From Thermothelomyces thermophilus ATCC 42464 (taxonomy: Eukaryota; Ascomycota; Sordariomycetes; Sordariales; Chaetomiaceae), in NCBI RefSeq assembly GCF_000226095.1, contig NC_016472.1:5828001-5892000 (forward strand): a stretch of 64,000 nt of DNA, read 5' to 3'. Below the pieces are notes generated by a model. It worked only from the letters and a program-made list of their open reading frames with translations, was not told where the DNA came from and did not search any database. Shown piece after piece: positions 54,734 to 64,000 of the stretch (positions are counted from its first letter, which is position 1; each line of letters begins with the position of its first letter). Both the position numbers and the translations under genes were made by a program.

Positions 54734-54933
54734 CCTACTATAACCGTAAATACTCGGACGCCCTGGACTTTTTAAGCTAAAGCTCCTCCCTATTTGACTA
54801 GATAGAGGTTTGGTTCTAGAGGTGCTAAGTAGTACCTTAGAGGATTAGCACTAGCTTATATTTTTAGAGGTTTAATTAGGGAGGAGCTTAGCTTTAAGTC
54901 TAAACTGGACTACCGGACTTTAAGTGTAGTAGG
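54734..54933. repeat. Imperfect inverted repeat
   Basis: Arms of about 55 bp beginning CCTACTA (54734) and ending TAGTAGG (54933) pair imperfectly, best at the inner AGCTCCTCCCT portion. It may be part of an LTR, a small transposon relic or a structured leader. No target duplication is visible. Confidence 0.5.
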
Positions 54934-57900
54934 ATAGTAATATTTATAATAGAGGAATAAAGATATATATATAGAGATATATATAGTAAAACTATTAGGA
55001 AAGTAAGAAGAGCAAATGTAGGTGCTAAGAGATTAGTATATCTAGTAGTAGGCTAGGAAACTACTCTTGCCCTAATATAATAATACTACCGGTAGAGATA
55101 GTAGAAATTATGGGATAATAAGTTTAAAGGAGTTTGACGTCTATCTAGAGAGATAGAACCTCTAAAATATAGATTAGTGACACTAGAACTGTTTGGGATT
55201 CGGAAACGAGATTTTAAAGTTATATAGGCGCTAAAGGAAAGCTTTATAGCTATCTTAGCCCTAGTTACCTTAATATTAGCACTTGCTAGCAAAGGTATAT
55301 CTACCTATATATTACTATTCTTTAGTAATCTAGTATAGATTTGTTTTATTATTCTAAGAGTTCTGACTTTAGGGGTTAGAGCGCTATTATTATAGGGTAT
55401 CCCTTATTAGAAGGTTTAGGAATAGCTTTACTAGGTATACTTTAAAGGAATAAAAGCGGTAGACCAAGTTTATTTTTAATCTTACTAGTTATAAGAAGAT
55501 TTAAAGAAAAGAAGGAAGTCTTCCTAGATTAGTTATTTAGATAAAAGAGTTATCTTTAAGGAAGTTATCTAAATAGAAAGGTATAATTAAAGATAATAAC
55601 CTTAGGTACTACTCTTCTTGATAGTTTAGTAAATACCTTAATTAGAATTACTACTCTTAATGCCTTTTATATCTAGGTATATTAAAACCTTGTTAGGAAG
55701 GACGCTATTAGAATTACCTTAATCATAAGAGTTTAGAAACCTTACTTTAGACTTAGAAGTTAAGCGTTATACTTAAGTAGATATTATAATAGATAGACTT
55801 ACTAAAGTTATTTAGGTTATATTCCCTTTACTAATAGACAAGGGATTACCTAGTCTCTTTTCCAGTTATAATATTACTAAATACCTTAAGCGTTTTGTAA
55901 AAGCTTATAAGATCTTTAGTAAGGATAATAGCGATAAGATCTCTTACTTTAAGTAATAGTATATAGACAACCTTTAGGAAATCTTAGACTAGTAGCCAGA
56001 ATTAAAGAAAAAGGACTAGGCTACTCTTAAAGCTACTATTAAGGAACACTAGAAGTAGAACGACTCTTACTAGGAAACCTCTACTTAGGAGCTAAAGCGT
56101 CTTCTAGATTCCTAGTATATAGATTTGGCCAAGTCTATCTATAACTACCTAGAGCATATTAACGTCTTACTTATCTAAGTGCTAAAGAAAAAGAAAGCGG
56201 TCTATTAGTTATCGGCTATCTAGAAGGTATAGGATAGGTTTCCCTCTACTTTCTAAACTAGTCTTTAGGTCTAAAAGAAGGGTAATTCGTAGGTTGATAA
56301 TATAGAGTAAGAGGATTTCTGTAACTTTATATAGAAGTATCTATATAAGGGAGTCAATACTAGGTTAATATACTATAAGCTAGATCTGAAAGGAAGAGAA
56401 GTTAAACTATAGATAAGCTAGACTATTAAGAAAAGCCCTTTAGCTCCTTAGATATAGGAAAGTCCTTTAGGTTTATCTGCCTAGAGAGATACTACCTTTG
56501 ATAAGATCGTTAATAGGCTTGTAGATACCTTATATAAGCTTTAGATTAATAAGGGCAAGGTTAGCTATAAATCCTTGGATAGAGGTAGGTGTTCCTATAA
56601 CCGGATAGATAATCTAAGTAATGATAAGATTAAGGAGATCCGGACCTACCTATCGGCTGCTTAAGAGTCTTAGTAGAAGAAAGAGAGTAGTAGGTTCTGG
56701 CTAAGTTTAACCTTAATTATGCCTCATAGCTACTATTACTATGGTAATTAGATATACTTTACCTATAGGTATCTAGTCCTAGTAGAGGATATCTATAATA
56801 GTCTTGTTTATTAGCCTAGTTTTAAGTAGATCTTAGGTAAGAGAGATCCTAGTCTTCTAGAAAGCTAGTAAGTTAAGATCCTTAGTAAGGATATAACTAT
56901 TATAGCTAATTAAAGAACCTAATAGTATATTATTTATACTTATACCTCTCTTTAGCTAGATCTTTCCAATTAAAAGCTATATTAACGATTTATAAGGAGT
57001 TACTAAAAGAAATATAATTAAGAATATTATCTAAATCTAAATCTTATTACTAATAAGGCCTTCCTTTGATATACTAAAGGTTTATACCTATTAAAAGTAG
57101 TTATAACCTCCCTTAATTATCTTACTAATATTAAAAGAGTTTCCCTAGAGTTAATCTATGATTATACTAGGGCTAGAGAGATTAACTTCTAGATAGATCG
57201 TAAGTAAGGTAGATATATTCTTATCTAATAGGTAAAATAGACAACGTCTTGAACAGACGACCCCGTTTTTACCACTGACTATAAGGGTTTACTAATAGAC
57301 GTGTTATAGTCCAACTAGATAGTAATGTAAGCTTTTAATACTATTAAGTTAGAGGTTAATAATAAAGATATTTCTAATAAGGATGGCGATATAGTGACCA
57401 TAATATAGAGTATTACCCTTATAAAGTGCCGTTTTATAGAAATAGAAGATAAGCTAATATAGGATCCTATTAGGTAAGAGGGGATCGATAAAGTAAAAAC
57501 TATTTAATTATTAAAAAGAAATATAGAAGTAAGAGAAGCTTACCTTCTAGCTATAAGCTAAAGAGTTATAGCTATTACTAAGAGGGCTACCGATCTAGCT
57601 AGTAAGGGAGCTTTCCCCTTAGCTAGATAGAAATAAACTGTTTGCTTTAGGGAATTAGAGAAATTGACTAAGGAGAATATAGCCTATAACGTACTCTCTC
57701 TAGTTAGTAAGGCTCTTTAAGCGAAGACACTTACTATTAATAAAGTCTTAAGGATCTCCCTAGCATTTAAGAACGTGCTAATTACATTCTTTAAGCAGGA
57801 TTATAAAGGTCCTTAGGAGGTAATTAAGTATAAAGGCTTAGCTATTCCTTTCCCTAATAAGCTAGCTTTATAAATAAGAGGGAGACCGCTATAAGAGGTC

Positions 57901-58159
57901 AAGATATACCTTAGCTATTTAGGTAGATAGAGTAGTATTAAGGAAGAAGAGTCCGCGATCACGGTTCTAGTATTTTTAGGGGTTACTAGTAATGGCTAGT
58001 AGGCTATTATAATAGACGGTTTCTAGAGTAACTACCTTATTAGACGGCAAGACTAGCTAGACTTATAAGGGATTAAAATATCCTTTTAGGCTTTAATCTA
58101 TATACTTTCGGCTAGCTAGAAGATCTAGATAGATATACTTATATAGATATATATATTAC

Positions 58160-61100
58160 TAACGCTCTATTATAACTTTAAAGATCTAAAGGGTAAGAAG
58201 GTACTTGTTCCAATTAATACTAGATCTAAGTATAATATAATTACCCTTAGCCTAGTATAGAAATACCGTCTCCTTATATAGATAATAACGGTAATTTCCT
58301 AAGGTCTTTATAATAGTAGGCCATTTACTAGGGAAACGGTTAATATAATTATCTTAAGGGCTATCTCGATCCATAAACATTTCTTCATTTTAGATAGAGA
58401 TACTAGTAATTACTAAATCTTACTAGGTATACCATTTATCTATAATATAAGCCTAACATTTAATTATAAAACCGGCCGTCTGGTTATAGCAAACATTATC
58501 ATCAAGAATAAATTAATTAAAGTGTTGGTTATCTTAGACATTATAGTTAAAACGACATTCGAAAGAAAATATTAACTTATAGAGGACAAACTCCAGCGTC
58601 TAGTCACGACGACTACCACTACCCCTATATTTACTAACGTTTAGGATAGTAAAATTCTACTTAGATTCCTTAATAATCAGGCTAATAAAGCTATTTTTAA
58701 TATAATACTAAGGATTTCTTGCCTACCTCTTATCGATACGCTTACTAAAGTTTCGACATTTCATCTTACTAGATAGGACACTTTAAAACAGAGATACTAG
58801 GAAATAGAGAGCAAAATAGAGAAGCCTAGCCGTCTAGATAGACGGAAAACGCTTAGAAAACTTATATCAGAGGTTAGAAAAGAGTTATAGGAGGTATAGA
58901 CGTTTACTATACGAAAGTCTATAGCTAGAAAAGTTCACCCTATAGATACGGCCGTTAGTAATAGTTTAGTACCTAATAGTAACCCTAACTAGTAGAAATA
59001 GTACCTAGAAAAAGCTATTAAAAAGATAAAGTTTAGGTTAGAGTAGAATAGCCTTATTACGCTACGGTTTTTAGACCTAGAGACTAGGATATAGCTTACG
59101 GCCGAATAGCTTAATATATTACTTACGTCTATAGGAAGCTTTCTATCTAACTAGGAAAAGGAACTCTTTATATAGGTCCTATAGAACTAGGAGGCTGCCC
59201 TAGTATAGGATTTTACTAAATATAGGCGGATTTACCCTGACATTGTCCCTCCTTAGGTTATCCGGACCATTCCTTATATAGCGTAGTAATCAAAGAGTAT
59301 CCCTATCCCGAAGCCGTTAATGCCAAAGGTTATTAACCTTTTAAAGTAGCGGATCTAGCGTAGGATTATTAAGCCTAGCTATAGGAGCTATTATAATAAC
59401 TGGTTTCTAGTTTTTAAAAAGGATAGCGATCTCTAGCTAATTAATGATGCCTAGAAAGCTAACGCTATAACTATATAGGACGTATTCGTACCACCGGCTA
59501 TAGAGGAATTTAGTAAAGACTTTAGTAGTTATGAAGTTATCTCTCTCTTAGACCTCTTTTCTAGGTATGACCAAGTTAGCCTTGATAAATAGAGCTAGGA
59601 CCTTATAACCTTTCAAATGCCTATCGGCCTCTTCCGGATATATACCCTCCCTATAGGCAGAATAAACTCTATTACCTAATTTTAACAAGCGATGACCTAG
59701 ATCTTCCAAAACCTGATTCTAGATATCTGCTACATTTACCTAGATAATATCTATATAAAAGGGCCGCGGTCTAACTATAATAGGGAAGAAGTTGCCCCTA
59801 GGTTATAGAAGTTCGTAGTTAAATACCTCTAAAACGTTAATATAGTCCTTCTAAACGCTAAACTTGCCAGAGCTACTATCGTAGCTAGGAAATCCTAGTA
59901 ATGCCGCCTATAAGCAGTGTTACTTAGCTATCTCTATATACCTAAAGGGCGACTACCTAATAATATTAAAGTTATAAAAATCCTTAAGTAGACTTCCTAT
60001 TCGGATTTAAAGGATATTTATACCTTCCTAGGTATTATTAGCTACTACCGGATCTAGATAGAGCACTTCGCTACGATTACTCGGCCGTTATATAACCTAA
60101 TAAAGAAGAATACCTGTTAGGAATAGGGCCTTGCTTAATAGCAGGCTATAAAGGAACTCTAAACTCGAATAACTACTACCTTAGTCCTTGTATCGCTTAT
60201 TTTCGATAACCTTAGATATAGTTAGATATATCTAATGACTAATATAAGTCTTTTTAGTTAGGGAGGAGTTATTAAATAAGTTGGCCTTAATAAGAAGAGG
60301 TACCTATACTAGTTTAAGAGTAGGATATAGTCTAAGGTAGAGAAATAGTATAACCTTACTAAATAGGAGCTCTATAGACTACTTTTCCTATTAAAACGTT
60401 TCTAACGGTACCTCTTTAGCGTTTACTTTATTATAGAAACAGATACTCTTATCCTAGTTTACTAGTTAAACAGCACGGCTAGTAATATACCTAGAGTCTT
60501 AATAATATAGTAGATTGTATAGATTTAGCTATTCGACTTTAAGGTTAAGCACATTCTAGATTCCAAAAACGCTATTACTAATAGGCTTTTATAGAAGCTT
60601 CCTAGTCCGTCTAACCAGATAGAGAAAGCAAACAAAGAAGATATTAACGATTAGGTTAATATATAAATCTATACTAACTATATTAGCGATCCTCCTAAAC
60701 CTATAGACCTAAACCTTAAGGAAGGATACTCTAAATACTCTAGAGCTATCGTATAGTACTTAGCCACTCTAGAAGAACCTATAGCTATCCGACCATATTG
60801 GCGGCGACATCTATTTAAGAAGGAAGCGCTTAAATATTTGGTAGATAAGGGCTATCTATTTCTTCGGCTAGCAAACGATACCTAGAATCCTTGCTATATA
60901 GTAGATACTCTAGAAGAAAGGTAATAAATTTTCTAGGCTTGCCACGATAAGATAGGCTATAAGGGCAGAGAAGCTACTTACTAGAGGGTTATTAACTACT
61001 ATTACTAGAAGGGAATATATACTAACGTAGTAAAGTAGATTTGTACTTACCTAGAGTATTAGGCGTAGGATACTAAAAGATTTAAGGAGGTATATTTATA

Positions 61101-62285
61101 TTTAGAACCTTCTCTAATCCTATTTGTAAAATGGCACTTAGATATCTAGTTTATACCTTCTGACCAAAGGGGGAAGCCCTGTTTCCTCCTTAAGGTATAT
61201 AACGATCTTTTAGGATTTATAGAAGCCAAAGTCCTACCTAATAAGTTAGCTAGAGTAGTAAAGACCTTTATTAACCGTAATATTCTCCTTCGTTAGGGAC
61301 TCCTAATAGTTATAGTTATTAATAGGGGATCTAAATTTAAAGGGGAAGCGAAAGCTATTTTAGAGGAACTAGGGGTAAAACGTATTATTATCTCTCCCTA
61401 TAACTCTAGGGCTAACGATATTAGTAAGGCTAAATATATACCTATTATAGCTACCCTAGCAAAGATGACTATAAGGATTAGAAAGAACTAGCGATAGCTT
61501 CTTCCTTACGTCTCATATATTAATTATATTACCATTTGGAATAGCTATAGTCGCTTACCCTTTAACCTTATCTATAACTATAATCCTATTATCCTGATTG
61601 AAAACGATGTCCCTACCTAGCGAATCCTTTAATAGGACTCTATAGCCGTCTGACTAGATAGGGAAAATCAAGTAGAGGCCTATCTATAATTACTAGAACT
61701 CTATACTAAGGTATTACTTAATATAGAATTCGATCTAGAAGTTACTACTAAAAAGGTTACTAAAGCTAGGCGAAAAATGGCTAAACGCCGAAATAAAGCC
61801 TACTACTATAAATTTAGAGCCAAGAATGCCTAAATCAAGGCAGGCAATCTTATTCTAGTTTACGATAACATTCGGTAGATTAATATAAGCTTGTTTCGAA
61901 AACTCTAATACTAGTAGTATAGTCTATATCAGGTCTAGGAAGTCGGGAATAGGAATACCTACTACCTAGAGACTCTTAACAGTATAACTATATAGATACT
62001 GTATTCTATAAACCATATTAAGAAGTTTTTCAAGCGGGATAGAGTTTAACTTAAAGCCGATAGATTCAATAGTTTTCTAGGTAAGCAAAACCCCTAGAAC
62101 TAAATAGGTTCTTTACTACCAGAAGTGCTTAAAGAAGTAGTAGTAGAAGAGGAAGCTCCTAGACGAACTAGATAACTATAATTAAGCGACCGACTTACTA
62201 GATCTAAAGCCTAAAAGTAACAATAGTAACGGTAGGAGCTTATAGTCAAACTAACTAAAGGGAAACTACCTAGATTTTAACCTTT
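58160..62285 (+). pseudogene. Pol remnant of the decayed gypsy element
   Basis: Readable across many TAG/TAA stops: a protease-like segment near 58200-58450 (ILLGIPF), an RT with SLLDLFSRYDQVSLDK (59540) and active site reading Tyr-Leu-Asp-Asn at 59737-59748, RNase H with ETDTLILVYQLNS region (60440), the integrase zinc-binding part (CHDKIGYKGREATYQRV near 60940), and the core with LDIQFIPSDQRG and ISPYNSRAN (61130-61420). The second catalytic RT Asp is changed to Asn, consistent with a GAT to AAT change. Confidence 0.75.
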
Positions 62286-62539
62286 AAGCCGTTAATAGAG
62301 ATATAAGTTAACCCTATTCGATTTCACTTCTATTTACTCTTTACTACCTAACCCCTAATTACCCCTTTTCTATACCGCCTTTACCCCTTTTCCTTAAATC
62401 TCTAATTCCCTACCTATAATCGCCATTTACCCTATTTATAAGCTACCTATTAATCCCTAACTATACCGTCCAAATCCGTTAAAATTAGAGAGCTCTTTTT
62501 CTATATTATTAGCTAGACATTCTTTAGCTAGCTATTAAG

Positions 62540-63425
62540 GTTAAATTTGGCCTGACCTACAAGCCGAGGGTTAGAATCTTAGGAGCCATCGTTAACTATA
62601 TCTTCCTATAAGCACTTCTTGTCACTCTAGTAATAGTTTCTATACCATCTATCTAGGATAGGACCTATTGAAACGTAGCTATAGAATAGCTATATAGTAT
62701 GGATAGTAATAGGCTTCTTATTCCTTAGAGGGATAATCTTAGTTATCGACCTTTAGTAGGACTATTTATAGGCCTAGCACGGTACCGGATTCCTATATCT
62801 CTAATTAGCTCTTCCTTTAACTAGAGGGAGGAAGTTATTCTTATATATCCCTAAATACCTAGATAAATAAACCGAGAACTTAGGCCTAGTAGGCAACTAT
62901 AGTATAAATCTACTAACTAAACAGACTACCGTTATTAATTTCCGTGAAAACTAGGTATAACTATTTTGCTAGAGCTCCCTTATAGGTATAGAAGAATTCT
63001 ATATAGGTAGGAGTAAGTCTTAGGATTCTAAATATTTGCTCTAGAGCATTAGGATTAGGGTTTAGCTCCTAGCGAATGTATAGGACTACCTATATCTTAA
63101 GGTGCTTAATAAAGAAGAATCTATAGTATAAAAGGAATAATTTATACTAGTACTATATTAAGGCTACCTCTAGATAATCTAAAGGCATTAGAGGATCTTC
63201 TAGGTAAGCTACTCTTACTACCTATATAAACTTAAGAGGCGCTAGGAACCGATTATCCTGGGTAGTCGTTAAATCTACCGGTTAGTTAGTTATTAAGGGA
63301 AGTATAGGCTTAGTATCCTTATCGATTTCTACGTCTTCTTAGATAGAGGATTTATATCTCTAGCGCTTAACTCTTTTAATAGATATAGTAGTTAAACTTG
63401 CTTATAAGAGCTTATAGCAAGTTCA
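62540..63425 (-). pseudogene. Antisense frame downstream of the decayed gypsy pol
   Basis: On the minus strand one frame can be followed for some 290 codons with interruptions almost only TAG/TAA. Clear stretches are ISIKRVKR, EDVEIDKDTKPILPLITN, DNRFLAPLKFI, RVAYLEDPLMPLDYLEVALI, ELNPNPNALEQIFRILRLT and PTYIEFFYTYKGALAK. Such ordered sequence in DNA this decayed points to former coding. I do not recognise the family, and it shows no obvious similarity to the antisense frames of the other two elements. Confidence 0.55.
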
Positions 63426-64000
63426 AGAGGGAAGTAATATAGGAAGAAGTAATACTAGCTATATAAGTAAAGGAAGATAATTATAAACAAGAGTTAGTTA
63501 GAAGGGTAGAAAAGTAGGAAGAAGTTTAAAAAGAAATAAGAGATACTTATCCTTTAAATAATTTAATAATTAGAGTACTAGAACTACTAGACTTCCATTT
63601 AAAGAAGGTATACCTAGGCTAGAATAACCCATTATATAATAAGTTATACTCTTTTATTATTACTAGATAAAATGTAAGTTAAAGTCATTCTTTAAGGTTA
63701 TAATAAAGAATAACCTAGTTATATAAAGGCTAATATAGTTACCTATTAGATAATACTAGAACCGGTAAATATAGCCTAAAATAGCTAGATAAGGAAGGTA
63801 TCTAAAAGGGACTAGAAGGTCTATAAATACCCTTAACTTAACCCTCTTCTCCTCTCTCTTTTCTATAACTAATAACTATAAACTATAAATCGCTAACTTA
63901 TAAAAACGCTAAATAAAATATCTTCTCTACCTAGTTAGATAGCTAGGTACTATTAGGTAAGTATTCCACTAAGCGATTCCTTGCTAAATATCAGTAGTCT

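Larger units (their letters stand above)
54416..64000 (+). mobile_element. Second, heavily decayed Ty3/gypsy-type element, cut by the window end
   Basis: AT-rich, RIP-saturated DNA with gag-like, protease, RT, RNase H and integrase remnants on the plus strand, followed by a long antisense frame. The left edge is not resolved (somewhere between 54416 and about 55400); no LTR pair can be recognised inside the window, so the 3' LTR is probably beyond 64000. The RT is of a different gypsy lineage from the nested chromovirus. Confidence 0.75.

Noticed and set aside
1-64000. CRISPR arrays, rRNA genes, telomere repeats, bacterial operons
   Set aside because: None seen; the window is eukaryotic chromosomal DNA and regular spaced repeats or TTAGGG arrays are absent.

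Overview
The window is chromosomal DNA of a filamentous ascomycete. It shows GC-rich genes with short GT..AG introns and CTAAC/CTGAC branch sites, Zn2Cys6 regulators, a fungal STAND receptor, a GH17 wall glucanase with an N-terminal anchor, and LTR retrotransposons decayed in the RIP style (C:G to T:A changes in CpA/TpG context with CpG kept). The gene families suggest Sordariomycetes, possibly Sordariales, but no rRNA or species marker is present. I worked by eye; splice sites were chosen by consensus, reading-frame continuity and family fit.

Layout. 0.5-2.1 kb: an AflR-like Zn2Cys6 regulator broken by one in-frame TAA. 3.1-6.7 kb (-): an intact six-exon STAND/NLR protein (helical N-terminus, NB-ARC, TPR). 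7.5-9.1 kb (-): a beta-lactamase-fold serine hydrolase. 10.5-11.7 kb: a divergent D123/Cdc123-like protein. 11.9-18.9 kb: a complete but dead Ty1/copia element with a 5-bp target duplication. 19.1-21.2 kb (-): an AsaB-like oxygenase and an 80-aa Cys-rich protein. 22.2-24.0 kb: a second beta-lactamase-fold hydrolase. 24.7-25.8 kb: a membrane protein. 29.3-31.4 kb: a second Zn2Cys6 regulator. 33.9 kb: tRNA-Gly(GCC). 34.2-34.9 kb (-): a conserved small hydrophilic protein. 36.9-39.2 kb: a GH17 glucanase. 41.4-43.2 kb: an amidoligase-like protein. 43.9-45.2 kb: a conserved fungal nuclear-type protein.

45.6-64 kb is an AT-rich repeat block. A second copia copy (45,583 to about 54,415, opposite orientation to the first) is split by a complete, nested, less mutated chromodomain Ty3/gypsy element (46,524-54,049, two 420-bp LTRs, matching target duplication). 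A third, heavily decayed Ty3/gypsy-type element then runs off the window.

The most interesting signal is in the retroelements. In each of the three families the stretch around or after the end of pol, ahead of the 3' LTR, holds a readable frame on the strand opposite to pol. In all three the frame is interrupted almost only by stops of the kind RIP makes from Gln or Trp codons. The chromovirus also has a long extra Cys/His-containing domain fused in frame behind the Gag zinc knuckle, and its two LTRs appear to have been mutated on opposite strands. The host genes are mostly independent single genes. A broken AflR-like regulator, an AsaB-like oxygenase and two beta-lactamase-fold enzymes hint at specialised metabolism, but no backbone synthase is present.
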